Positions 51,637-60,636 of a DNA stretch of 64,000 nucleotides are shown here, piece by piece; within the stretch, counting starts at the first letter, position 1; each line of letters starts with the position of its first letter. The DNA is taken from contig JBNKKH010000021.1 of the NCBI GenBank assembly GCA_050291725.1, forward strand, positions 1 to 64,000, given 5' to 3'. This DNA is from JAAGZL01 sp050291725. Lineage in GTDB: Bacteria; Pseudomonadota; Gammaproteobacteria; Chromatiales; Chromatiaceae. Below the pieces are notes generated by a model that saw only the letters and a list, made by a program, of their open reading frames with translations, made no database searches and had not been told where the DNA came from. The translations under genes were made by a program, and so were the position numbers.

Positions 51637-51653
51637 TTGGCATGATTGCTGCT
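51637..51653 (+). promoter_or_regulatory. Sigma-54 promoter of pilA
   Basis: ttggcatgattgctgct fits the RpoN consensus TTGGCAC-N5-TTGCT with GG (51639-51640) and GC (51651-51652) separated by exactly ten bases. Together with PilR just upstream this is strong evidence for PilR/RpoN control of pilA. Confidence 0.85.
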
Positions 51654-51787
51654 ACTGTCAGACATGAAAGGTTAATCAACCTCCAAGGACACGGAAAAAT
51701 CGAACATAGGCTATTTATAGAGTTCAGTTTTACGCGCTATTGCACAACACCCATTTAATTTAAGTTATTTTACTGTAGGAGATAGAC

Positions 51788-52225
51788 ATGAAAAAAATGC
51801 AACAAGGTTTCACATTGATCGAACTCATGATCGTGGTAGCGATCATAGGTATTCTGGCAGCCATAGCCATTCCTGCATATCAGGACTACACAATCCGTGC
51901 GAAAGTAACAGAGGCAATAAACGCCATGGCTCCGGCAAAGACATCTGTTGCAGAATACTACGTATCCCAAGGCTCAATGCCAGCAAACGCTACTGACGCT
52001 GGTTTTATGACCAACATTGACTCTAAGTATGTCAACTCCGTAACATATTCAAGAACCGATGCAGATAATGCCACCATAACAGTATCTATTAAGGCGATCG
52101 GTGGTGATACCGCTTCTGGTCAACTAATTGATTTAGATGGTACAGGTGACGCATCTAAAGTAGATTGGGACTGTACATACAACTCAGTGGATAGAAGATA
52201 TCTGCCTGCTGACTGCCGTGACTAA
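51788..52225 (+). CDS. pilA: Type IV major pilin PilA
   Basis: A 145-residue type IVa pilin. The short leader MKKMQQG is cut before the methylated Phe (G|FTLIELMIVVAIIGILAAIA), with the conserved Glu5. The variable globular domain ends in a disulfide loop formed by the last two Cys (about 131 and 143: DWDCTYNSVDRRYLPADCRD). There is no C-terminal Ser of the kind used by TfpO-type glycosyltransferases. A sigma-54 promoter lies upstream and a strong terminator downstream. Two glycosyltransferase genes follow on the same strand. Confidence 0.97.
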   Translation: MKKMQQGFTLIELMIVVAIIGILAAIAIPAYQDYTIRAKVTEAINAMAPAKTSVAEYYVSQGSMPANATDAGFMTNIDSKYVNSVTYSRTDADNATITVSIKAIGGDTASGQLIDLDGTGDASKVDWDCTYNSVDRRYLPADCRD

Positions 52226-52256
52226 ACTCAGTTAGCTACATATTAACTTACACTTC

Positions 52257-52290
52257 AATAGCCCTTCCTGACCGAAGGGCTATTTGTTTT
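52257..52290 (+). terminator. Rho-independent terminator after pilA
   Basis: aatagccctt pairs with aagggctatt around an eight-base loop (cctgaccg) and is followed by tgttttta. It begins 32 bases after the pilA stop and separates pilA from the downstream glycosyltransferase genes. Confidence 0.9.
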
Positions 52291-52437
52291 TACTAAGAAC
52301 GCTATATTTACCATCCAAAACTATCAGATACGCCCATTTCCCTGGATACACTAAAATAATACTGCTGTTCTTAGATACACTTTCATGCGTGGGCTTGCCT
52401 CAAGGCAAACATCACGCAAAATCAAATATAGAGACCA

Positions 52438-54393
52438 TTGACTAAATACAAATCCCTTCTATTTACTTTAATATCGTTCGCCTTGGCCATTGTTGCGTAT
52501 TGGTACGGTCTATACGGTGGATTTGTATTTGATGATGAAGCCAATCTAGTACATGGCTCCGGCTTTAAATTTATCGATGATGATACTTCCACCATATTAC
52601 AAGCAATATGGCTGAATAATTCAGGCCCTCTTGGACGCCCTGTAAGCATGCTATCTTTTGCCATAGAAATAGCATGGCTTGGTTTTGAACCGTGGCATAT
52701 GAAGCTGGTAAACCTACTAATTCACTGGCTTAATAGTATTCTCGTCTACCACCTAACCATCAAACTCTATCCTCGTCTTGTACCTAGCAAAACTGTACAA
52801 CCCCACGCCATTGCTTCTTTAGTAGCAATTTTATGGTTGTTACACCCGATAAACCACACAGCAGTATTGTATATCATACAGCGCATGGCGAGCTTATCAG
52901 GGACTTTTGTTCTACTTGCATGTCTTACTTATGCAGCCACCCGTATAAGCATGATAGAAAGCAACTCGCTACGCAAAACACCGATAATAAAACTATTTAT
53001 TATTGTTCCAATCTTTATCTTTCTAGCAGCATTCAGCAAAGAAAGTGGACTACTAATACCAGTATTTCTTTTTATTATTGAGATAGCAGCCTATCGTTTT
53101 ACTGTTGCAAACCCCACGGATAAACGCATACTTCAACTTTTCTTCTTAGCATTTCTTTTCCTGCCTATTGCAATTGCAATAGGATATCTATTCACCCACC
53201 CTGATTGGCTTTCACAAGCGTACGGAACACGAGATTTCTCTCTGCTCGAACGAATCCTTACTCAGTCACGTGCATTAATGTGGTACGTAAACATGATTGC
53301 ACTACCTGATGTAACACAACTTGGAATATTCCATGACGACTTTGAAATATCCAAAACACTTTTCTCACCAACAACCACCATCTACTCTTATTTCGCCATT
53401 GCGACACTTCTAATAACTGCTGTAGTGGCTATAAATAAAATACCATGGTTATCCTTAGGAATATTCTGGTTTTTTGCTGGACACCTAATGGAATCTACTA
53501 TAATTCCATTGGAAATGGTTTATGAGCACAGAAACTATATTGCTTCCATAGGGGTATTAATTGCGATAGTTATTGCGATTGAAACAATATTCACGCGCAT
53601 GGGAGTTAAATCAAAGGCAAAAACAATTGTAGCCATATTTACTATCACAATTATCGCTTTTACGACGCATACATTATCCCGCCAATGGTCAGATGATGTT
53701 GGGCTATATATTGTTACGGCCAACAACCACCCAAGATCACTAAGAGCTAATATCGAGGCTGGCACTCTTTTTAGCAAATTAGCAAAGGGCAGCGAAGGTG
53801 TAAAGCGCACCACTTTACTTAATAAAGCAGATTCATATTTTGAGAAAGCCGCATCGATTAATCCCACCTCTCCTAACGCCTTATTTGGACAGCTATTCAT
53901 GCACTTTGAACATAACTTAGAGGGAGAGGAGTTAATCATTGAGGAACTAAGCCAAAGACTAGCACGGGGAACCGTCGACGCAACAACTCTCAATGGGCTA
54001 GGAGTGTTGACCGAGTGTATTGTAGATGGGTTCTGCAAAATTGATCGTAACAAATACTTCGAGCTTATTAGAATCTCGTATGAAAACCCAAGCTCAAAAG
54101 AACAAGCTCACAAACACCTTCTATTGCTAATGGCCAAATACTATGCGAACAAGCTCCATGACTATAATTTAGCAATTCAACTTATACGTCGCTGTATTAA
54201 ACTAGCACCTCATGATGTCGAACTCCAACTAATGATGATTAAATATCTGGCTAATGACGGTAGAGTTGATGAAGCCTTGCAAGCAGCTAACTCTTTATCA
54301 AAACATAAGAATGCCTGGAAAATCCAAGACACAATAAGAAAATGGAAGGAAAAACTAGAATCAATACAAAGCACACGTATAGAATCACCATAA
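52438..54393 (+). CDS. TMTC/PMT-like membrane glycosyltransferase with C-terminal TPR region
   Basis: A 651-residue multipass protein. Roughly ten membrane segments fill residues 8-420, and a soluble helical part with TPR-like repeats (about 430-640, SYFEKAASINPTSPNALF, IQLIRRCIKLAPHDVELQ) follows. The first outer loop reads GGFVFDDEANLVHGSG and is followed by GRPVSMLSFAIEIAW, the acidic motif and GRPx pattern of TMTC/PMT-type, dolichyl- or polyprenyl-phosphate-sugar-dependent O-glycosyltransferases. Start TTG at 52438 has only a weak ribosome-binding site. Position directly after pilA, before a DPM1-like gene, suggests pilin or another exported protein as acceptor. Function is inferred. Confidence 0.75.
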   Translation: MTKYKSLLFTLISFALAIVAYWYGLYGGFVFDDEANLVHGSGFKFIDDDTSTILQAIWLNNSGPLGRPVSMLSFAIEIAWLGFEPWHMKLVNLLIHWLNSILVYHLTIKLYPRLVPSKTVQPHAIASLVAILWLLHPINHTAVLYIIQRMASLSGTFVLLACLTYAATRISMIESNSLRKTPIIKLFIIVPIFIFLAAFSKESGLLIPVFLFIIEIAAYRFTVANPTDKRILQLFFLAFLFLPIAIAIGYLFTHPDWLSQAYGTRDFSLLERILTQSRALMWYVNMIALPDVTQLGIFHDDFEISKTLFSPTTTIYSYFAIATLLITAVVAINKIPWLSLGIFWFFAGHLMESTIIPLEMVYEHRNYIASIGVLIAIVIAIETIFTRMGVKSKAKTIVAIFTITIIAFTTHTLSRQWSDDVGLYIVTANNHPRSLRANIEAGTLFSKLAKGSEGVKRTTLLNKADSYFEKAASINPTSPNALFGQLFMHFEHNLEGEELIIEELSQRLARGTVDATTLNGLGVLTECIVDGFCKIDRNKYFELIRISYENPSSKEQAHKHLLLLMAKYYANKLHDYNLAIQLIRRCIKLAPHDVELQLMMIKYLANDGRVDEALQAANSLSKHKNAWKIQDTIRKWKEKLESIQSTRIESP

Positions 54394-54563
54394 TTGGATT
54401 CAGTATTGTCTTTGTCACAGCGTCCGCAACCTGAAATAAGTCAGATAGAAAATAATTTTTTCAGCGCTTTCTGTCATTAAGCATAGTCCATACTAAAGTA
54501 TTGACGTAAACTATGCTCACGGTGACAATGCGTTATCACGCTTATAAATGGCACAGAATAAAT

Positions 54564-55427
54564 ATGTCAAATAAAATCAGTATAGTTATACCAGCCAAGG
54601 ATGAGGCAGCCTCAATCGGTCAGGTAATATCTGGAATAAATAGCACACTAACAGTTATGGAGATTATTGTTGTAGATGATGGGTCCACTGATGAAACAGC
54701 TGCAATAGCAGCAAAGCATGGAGCCCAAGTAATACAGCATCCATACCCTATAGGTAACGGCGCAGCAATCAAAACCGGAGCAAAATACGCTACAGGGGAA
54801 ATTATAGTATTCATGGATGCTGACGGACAGCATAAGCCAAACGATATTCCTAAACTAATAAATAAGCTAAATGAGGGATATGACATGGCAATTGGAGCTA
54901 GAGACAAATCGTCTCAAGCTAATATTGGACGAAGCGTTGCCAATAGCTTTTATAATCGTTTAGCAAGTTATATGGCTAATCAAACGATAATGGATCTTAC
55001 GTCTGGATTTAGAGCTGTCAATGCAAACAAGTTCCGGGAATTCATTTATCTTCTGCCCAATGGCTTCTCCTACCCTACGACCATTACTATGGCGTTTTTC
55101 AGAGCTGGCTATACTGTTACTTATCTCCCAATAACTGCCCACAAACGCACTGGAAAGAGCCACTTACAACCATTGAGTGATGGTATAAGATTTCTGCTTA
55201 TTATATTTAGGATCGCAACTCTGTATTCTCCATTGAAGATATTTGCTCCTATGAGCGCGTGTTTTTTTCTTCTAGGCTCTGGCTATGCCATTTACACATT
55301 GCTTAATATGAGCAGATTCACGAATATGAGCGCCTTGTTACTCATTTTCTCTATTCTAATATTTCTTATTGGGCTGGTATCAGAACAGATTACGCAACTG
55401 ATATACAAGTCGACTAACAGCAATTAA
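54564..55427 (+). CDS. Glycosyltransferase family 2, polyprenyl-phosphate sugar synthase (DPM1-like)
   Basis: About 287 residues from ATG 54564; an upstream in-frame ATG at 54513 adds seventeen atypical residues. The GT-A domain has SIVIPAKDEAASIGQV, IIVVDDGSTDET, GNGAAIKTGAKYATGE and FMDADGQHKP with the DxD metal site. Two membrane segments (about 225-275) close the protein. This is the DPM1/DPMS arrangement, making a polyprenyl-phosphate monosaccharide that GT-C enzymes use on the outer face, so it may supply the TMTC-like enzyme encoded just upstream. The sugar is not predictable. Confidence 0.85.
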   Translation: MSNKISIVIPAKDEAASIGQVISGINSTLTVMEIIVVDDGSTDETAAIAAKHGAQVIQHPYPIGNGAAIKTGAKYATGEIIVFMDADGQHKPNDIPKLINKLNEGYDMAIGARDKSSQANIGRSVANSFYNRLASYMANQTIMDLTSGFRAVNANKFREFIYLLPNGFSYPTTITMAFFRAGYTVTYLPITAHKRTGKSHLQPLSDGIRFLLIIFRIATLYSPLKIFAPMSACFFLLGSGYAIYTLLNMSRFTNMSALLLIFSILIFLIGLVSEQITQLIYKSTNSN

Positions 55428-55537
55428 AATCTATTCTATAAGATACTATTCTTCAAACTTTTTACTAGAATATCCGGTAGCTAAATAACACTTAGTAAAA
55501 TCCAATAGTACATATTAGAATTATTACTGACCTAGCA

Positions 55538-56716
55538 CTATTCAAAACAGTATAGGCTCCCAGTTTCCCATCCCAATTTAACAGCGGCTGATTTTATAGA
55601 TGGATTACTCATAAAAGAACAACAGATCAACACTCCGGATGGATCAACTTGAGATGGATCAGCAACCTGCAAACTATCGACAAACAGACCTTGTTTGGCT
55701 TTATTTATATCAATTAAATTAATATTTCTTGCCTGGATATACCGGTAAATATGGGGATACAGCAAGAAAAACTCCAGGCCAATACCCCAAAATGAAACAG
55801 CTTTACTATTACCGATAAAATCAACTATACCCTCAACCTGCCCAAGTAATCTTTTGCAATCTTTATGAAATATTGCACTTATTCGTTCCTGTATATTTTC
55901 TGAAGTTACCACTTGCCCAGCTACTCCAGATTTTCTAACGATTACTGATAGTGATGGATACTTCATGCCATTCTTCATTGGCAAAAGTGAATGGTAAACT
56001 TCTGAGATATGCAACCCATGCTGTTTCAATAAGCTACTTAGGGACAATGGTGTAAAGTGATTGATGTGCTCTTTCATCGCCATCCAGAAAAGAGTTCCCA
56101 CTCTCGCATTTTCTATTCCATACTGGAGTGCATCTGGTACTTCAATAATGGCAGCCCCATCATCCGTCAAGACACGCGCTAACTCTTTAATGACTTTATG
56201 GATATCAATAACATGTTCAAGCACATGGAAATAACACAGTAAACTTTTTGACGAATCAACAAATGGCAGCTCAAACATATCACCATTTATATATTCAATT
56301 GTACTTTGCTGTACCTGGCCTAAACTCTTGGTGTCAATATCAATCCCTGTTAACTCTAACGCATCTCCATACTTTGCATAGAGATAACATAACCAACCGC
56401 CTCTAGAACACCCAACATCAACAACTGAATCCATTAACAAATTATTATCGGACATAATGCTGTGATAAAAGCGATAACGAGAGATATCTTCCTGACTGCT
56501 TCCACCAACGCCCACACCTGACTGCTCTGAGTATAAACACTCTTGTGCATAATGCTCCGTGATCTGAGAATCTGTAAAACTGCGCTCAACATTCACCAAT
56601 AAACAGTGCTCACATTCATAAAGAACGCCTGTTTCATTGAATATTGACCCATCAAAATCCCTAAAGGGGAAAGTGGCAAAGTTTTTCATCTCACTGTTGC
56701 AGCATGGACAACGCAT
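55538..56716 (-). CDS. SAM-dependent methyltransferase with N-terminal zinc motif and C-terminal Rossmann-like domain
   Basis: About 392 residues from ATG 56716, chosen because GAGGGG sits ahead of it; ATG 56731 lacks a site. The N-terminal zinc part has CPCC and CEHC pairs, the class I SAM domain (about 95-245) has VVDVGCSRGGWLC and FHVLEHV, and a C-terminal domain (about 290-392) has SFWGIGLEFFLLYPH, like the tail of sugar C-methyltransferases. Order and length match NDP-hexose C-methyltransferase-type enzymes. It is the last gene of the minus-strand glycan cluster, 177 bp from the flippase-like gene. Confidence 0.85.
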   Translation of the reverse strand: MRCPCCNSEMKNFATFPFRDFDGSIFNETGVLYECEHCLLVNVERSFTDSQITEHYAQECLYSEQSGVGVGGSSQEDISRYRFYHSIMSDNNLLMDSVVDVGCSRGGWLCYLYAKYGDALELTGIDIDTKSLGQVQQSTIEYINGDMFELPFVDSSKSLLCYFHVLEHVIDIHKVIKELARVLTDDGAAIIEVPDALQYGIENARVGTLFWMAMKEHINHFTPLSLSSLLKQHGLHISEVYHSLLPMKNGMKYPSLSVIVRKSGVAGQVVTSENIQERISAIFHKDCKRLLGQVEGIVDFIGNSKAVSFWGIGLEFFLLYPHIYRYIQARNINLIDINKAKQGLFVDSLQVADPSQVDPSGVLICCSFMSNPSIKSAAVKLGWETGSLYCFE

Positions 56717-56908
56717 AATTGCACCCCTCATATAACTATCACATCCGCACCAAATCTAACTTGATACTTGTAGCTTATATCCATTGTTTATGTTGTATAT
56801 CATTGAGCAAACAACATGCGTTCCAATTAATTAACTGCAGGAATATTCCTGCATAAAATAATCTTTAAAATATAAAACACTTTAGTGGCCAGGACTAAGC
56901 TGAATAGA

Positions 56909-57808
56909 TCATTGATCACCAACATTTTCAATCAAAGTGATACTTTTTATAATAAATGATATTGCCCAGGTACACAGATCAGCAACCAGAATTACTATAC
57001 GAAAACCAAACAACAGAGTAATCATTGCTGAGGGGGGTAATGCGCTAGGCATTAACAGACTTGCAACATACTCAGATACACCTAAACCTTGCGGGGCAAA
57101 AAGAGCTATAAAACCTATACCCCAAGAAAACAGATAGACTCCCATTATATCAGTCAAACTCAGAGAACCTTCTAATGAAGGCATAGATGATACATAGATA
57201 AAGAATGACAAACTGGCCCCTATCCAATATAAAAACTGCACTAGCATTCCAAAAAGATAGTGGCTACTAGATAGGTTAGCATTCTTCAATAGGTACCTAT
57301 TTATCACTATAGGCATAAGTAGCAGGCAAATAAGAGTAACAAGTATTACTACTTCTAAAAGGCTATGAAATACTAGTGATAAATTATCGGACACTAGCAT
57401 TACAGACGCACCTACCAGTAGCGTTACACATGCTGCACCAGCATTCTCAACAAGAAAATAGAGTGCTATATTTCGCGCACTTATGCCATTACCATGATAC
57501 CCCTCAATCCTAGCCACTGAATGCCAAATCCCACCAGGCAAATACTTGGCAGGCAACCTGCTTGCATTTATATAGTAGGCATCCCGAAAACTTAGTTTGG
57601 AAGATAAGCTAGCAAATATTTTTACCGGGAAGCAAGGAGCTACAAAATACAGCCCTATCCAAATCATTATACTCAGCAGCAACATAGACATGTCTGCTTG
57701 AGCAATAATTGCTCCTGCCTGTTCTCTTGAATCCCAGGTCAAATAGCCAATAAATATAAATGCTAAAACCGCAAATAAAACTTTGATTCTGTGCAGAATC
57801 GTTTTCAT
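56909..57808 (-). CDS. Lysylphosphatidylglycerol synthase TM-region/UPF0104 family membrane protein
   Basis: A 299-residue protein with about seven to eight membrane segments. The loop SRLPAKYLPGGIWHSVARIEG and the late GFIALFAPQGLGVSEYVASLL are typical of the UPF0104/LPG-synthase transmembrane family, whose members act as lipid or lipid-linked-sugar flippase-like proteins. It lacks the soluble aminoacyl-transfer domain. Its start overlaps the stop of the upstream GT2 gene by ATGA. It may move a lipid-linked glycan in this cluster; that is inference. Confidence 0.82.
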   Translation of the reverse strand: MKTILHRIKVLFAVLAFIFIGYLTWDSREQAGAIIAQADMSMLLLSIMIWIGLYFVAPCFPVKIFASLSSKLSFRDAYYINASRLPAKYLPGGIWHSVARIEGYHGNGISARNIALYFLVENAGAACVTLLVGASVMLVSDNLSLVFHSLLEVVILVTLICLLLMPIVINRYLLKNANLSSSHYLFGMLVQFLYWIGASLSFFIYVSSMPSLEGSLSLTDIMGVYLFSWGIGFIALFAPQGLGVSEYVASLLMPSALPPSAMITLLFGFRIVILVADLCTWAISFIIKSITLIENVGDQ

Positions 57809-58662
57809 TTGTATTGTCTTTTCCCAGAAAAGTAACGCACTGGTAATGTAGGTAGAAGTAACGCGATGATAGCAATCTTAACTGAGACGGATATATCAGC
57901 TTTCAATACAGTGTTCACAAGAGCTATAGGTAATCTTGCTAGTGGCAAAATACGATCCAGCCCGTTTCTTGTTACCTGCTGCTCTTCACCCCGGTATCGA
58001 TCCAAACGCTCCTTATAAGTACTCTCAAATCTGAATTCACGTCGCGACCAGGAAGCTTTTGGCGCATGTACAAAGTCACCATGCAGAGCAAGATAGGATA
58101 AAGCAACCATATCCTCACCAACAATACTTCGAATCAGATACTGTTTTATCAGGTCTGTCCTGATGAGACCAAGGATTGGGTGTACATTTCCCCATAACAC
58201 GCTGAAATAACGAGCAATAATCTCCATGCCCCTGGTATCTGTATACCCAGAGTTTTTTTCTATTAAATTACCATTCTGGTCGATCCAGTTTGAACAACCG
58301 AATGCAATCACCGATCTTTGATTCTCTAAAAGCTTTTGCACACACTCTGAGATATAGTTACTCGACCAGGCATCATGCCCACAACCCCACATAAAGTATG
58401 CCCCTTTAGCATCATGCAACACTTTGGCAAAATTCTCACCAGCCCCCCTATTCTCTTTAAATCGCTGATAACGAATATAGGGGATTCTCGCTTGATACTC
58501 CTCACATATTTTTTGGGTATCGTCCGTCGAAGCGTTATCAGATATTAATATTTCAATATTCTGATAATCTTGCGAAACTAGAGAATCTAGAGTTTGCCTT
58601 ATATACCGCCCTTCATTATAAAGTGGCATCCCGATAGAAACGAGTGGTAGCGAGTTCATCAT
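57805..58662 (-). CDS. Glycosyltransferase family 2
   Basis: About 285 residues. The N-terminal GT-A part has VSIGMPLYNEGRYIRQTLDSL and EILISDNASTDDTQKIC, with a donor-binding region but no clear DxD at the usual place. The C-terminal half carries hydrophobic segments. Start is uncertain: two adjacent ATG codons (58662 and 58659) follow AAGG; an upstream TTG at 58671 is unlikely. It overlaps the flippase-like gene by four bases. It probably adds a sugar to the surface glycan; the sugar is unknown. Confidence 0.85.
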   Translation of the reverse strand: MMNSLPLVSIGMPLYNEGRYIRQTLDSLVSQDYQNIEILISDNASTDDTQKICEEYQARIPYIRYQRFKENRGAGENFAKVLHDAKGAYFMWGCGHDAWSSNYISECVQKLLENQRSVIAFGCSNWIDQNGNLIEKNSGYTDTRGMEIIARYFSVLWGNVHPILGLIRTDLIKQYLIRSIVGEDMVALSYLALHGDFVHAPKASWSRREFRFESTYKERLDRYRGEEQQVTRNGLDRILPLARLPIALVNTVLKADISVSVKIAIIALLLPTLPVRYFSGKRQYK

Positions 58663-58713
58663 CCTTATCAATAATACAATTGGTTATAACCCATATCAGC
58701 GTAACTAGCTCCT

Positions 58714-59526
58714 CTACACTCTCTTTAAAAACCCATCACTAGAGGCAGTGATCACAATCTTATGTTCAATGGCCTTATCAACATTAAATTGTAACTCTTT
58801 CCCGTCAACATCGCTTCTCCCTTCCTCTTCTAGTATGCAGAGATACTCCCAAACTGCCGTCTTCGGATTATTCCCCTTATCCCAAGGGCGATCAGCACAA
58901 AACCCTTTTGGCAAATCCTCTACCCCTGTATCCCATACTACACAGTATGAACCTGGCGAGGTTAATGGTGCATATGCCTCAAGTTCTGCCAGAACATGTT
59001 CATGTGTATGATTTGAATCAAGAAAAACAAGCACGCGCTCATATTTTAAAGCTGTTGACCTTACTTTCTCTATCACTTCTGGTGCTATTGATGAACCAGA
59101 TATCATATCAATTTTATGTCCTAAAGGATGAGACTCAATAGCAATACGGTTGTGTTCTCGTATATCTATATCAACACCCAACACTCGACGTGAACTTTCA
59201 TGCGGATTTAAATAATTTTTCTCACTTACTGCATCACAATAGTCTAGCATTGCCAACATTGATGCACTTAGAATCAATGACCCTCCATGTGCAATACCTG
59301 TTTCAATAACTAAATCCGGACGCACCTCCCATATAATTTCTTGGATAGCATATATATCCTGCGGCACTTGAATTATTGGTCTACTCAGCCAAGTGAAATT
59401 CTGAGCATAATTATGCCGAATTGACTCCCTCACCCAGATATTTGATAAGCCAATAAAATCGCGGTCTTCACCGATTTCTTTTATATTTTTCTCAACAAGA
59501 GCCGTATATTCTGATCGTGAATCCAT
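58714..59526 (-). CDS. CmcI-family methyltransferase/hydroxylase (cephalosporin hydroxylase family)
   Basis: A 270-residue SAM-binding protein. WLSRPIIQVPQDIYAIQEII, VIETGIAHGGSLILSASML (SAM loop), VLGVDIDIREHNR and VFLDSNHTHEHVLAEL are characteristic of the CmcI family, which is related to rhamnosyl O-methyltransferases. In cell-surface clusters these proteins probably methylate a sugar hydroxyl. It is between the FkbM genes and the GT2 gene on the same strand. Confidence 0.88.
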   Translation of the reverse strand: MDSRSEYTALVEKNIKEIGEDRDFIGLSNIWVRESIRHNYAQNFTWLSRPIIQVPQDIYAIQEIIWEVRPDLVIETGIAHGGSLILSASMLAMLDYCDAVSEKNYLNPHESSRRVLGVDIDIREHNRIAIESHPLGHKIDMISGSSIAPEVIEKVRSTALKYERVLVFLDSNHTHEHVLAELEAYAPLTSPGSYCVVWDTGVEDLPKGFCADRPWDKGNNPKTAVWEYLCILEEEGRSDVDGKELQFNVDKAIEHKIVITASSDGFLKRV

Positions 59527-59556
59527 AATATATTCCGTAGTTAGCTATATATATTT

Positions 59557-60636
59557 TCATTCCCAGCAATAGAGAATCGTTTCACCTAACTGCGCTGAGT
59601 GATGACGCAGTGAAAATCTGTAATTTGGAACAAGGCTATGAATAAAATTCACTATATTTGGTATGTCAGTAGGATAGTGGTAAACGCTGATTGCAATCTT
59701 TGGCCTCCACTTTCTAAGTGTATCCACAGCCCCCCGCAACAGATCCATTTCCATCCCCTCAACATCCACCTTAATAAAGGTCACTTTTTCACCTGCCAGA
59801 TACCCGTCCAAGCTATATGTTTTAATTGCTCCAGTATCTGCTTTTTCAAGAGAGTAGCTTTGAAGTTGGCCGCTTTTTGTATCGCCTTGCATAAATGATT
59901 CGGCTGCGGCTAAACCTGCACTCTCAAGTATAACCACAGATTCATCAAGCGCCCACTCTGCAAGAAGCCTATTCACACGTAACCGCATTGCAGAAAATTG
60001 GCGCTGTCCAGGTTCAAAAGCATAAATCTTTGTGAATTGTCCATTGTTAGCCCATACAAACCGCTCAAGACTGTCACCAACATACGCACCCGCATCTACA
60101 TAAACTTCGTTACCTGATGAAATAAACTGAGGCAAGCAGAAATACTGATCGGGTCTATACACATATTCACAAAGAACCGTTTTACTGGTTAACATTGCCA
60201 TAAGCACCGAACGCAATGTTTCTTTTGACCTCTCATCGCATAAAATGTCATTGTGAATATCTATAAAGTCAGCCAGATTACTAGCAACCACAAATGCATC
60301 TAAGGCGCAAAATGGTACTTTTTTTCCCGCTAGGACTGTTGCCAACTGTTTTACAGCATGGCGAGCTGTAATAAAAACAAAATCTGCTTGAACCAGGGAT
60401 AACTCCTCTGGTGAGGTAATAACTATCCCCGACATCTCTTTTCCTACCAACTCAGGGTTCCCATCATAGCAGGCAAATAGATTAATCCCTTTTGATTGAA
60501 ACCATGTAGCTGACCACTTACCGAGAAAACCGGCTCCGTATATAGCAATACGTAATTTCCCATCAAATAAATCACCTGGAACATTGGACAGGACATGATC
60601 ACACTCTGTCATAATCTCATCTAAGGAGGGTATCAT
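59557..60636 (-). CDS. FkbM-family methyltransferase with N-terminal Rossmann domain (copy 2)
   Basis: About 359 residues from ATG 60636, whose start overlaps the upstream stop by ATGA; an in-frame TTG-type start at 60687 would overlap 54 bp. An N-terminal nucleotide-binding-like domain (about 25-110) has LRIAIYGAGFLGKWSATWF and FACYDGNPELVG. The FkbM domain (about 165-355) has EVYVDAGAYVGDSLERFV, KIYAFEPGQRQFSAM and FIKVDVEGMEMDLLRGA. It probably O-methylates a sugar. It is a paralogue of the upstream gene. Confidence 0.87.
   Translation of the reverse strand: MIPSLDEIMTECDHVLSNVPGDLFDGKLRIAIYGAGFLGKWSATWFQSKGINLFACYDGNPELVGKEMSGIVITSPEELSLVQADFVFITARHAVKQLATVLAGKKVPFCALDAFVVASNLADFIDIHNDILCDERSKETLRSVLMAMLTSKTVLCEYVYRPDQYFCLPQFISSGNEVYVDAGAYVGDSLERFVWANNGQFTKIYAFEPGQRQFSAMRLRVNRLLAEWALDESVVILESAGLAAAESFMQGDTKSGQLQSYSLEKADTGAIKTYSLDGYLAGEKVTFIKVDVEGMEMDLLRGAVDTLRKWRPKIAISVYHYPTDIPNIVNFIHSLVPNYRFSLRHHSAQLGETILYCWE

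Larger units (their letters stand above)
51432..51787. other. 356-bp pilA control region
   Basis: No gene is supported. The region is AT-rich and contains a PilR-like inverted repeat (51469-51485) and a sigma-54 promoter (51637-51653). The 5' untranslated region to the pilA start is about 120 bases, with a GGAG ribosome-binding site (tgtaggagatagac). Confidence 0.75.
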
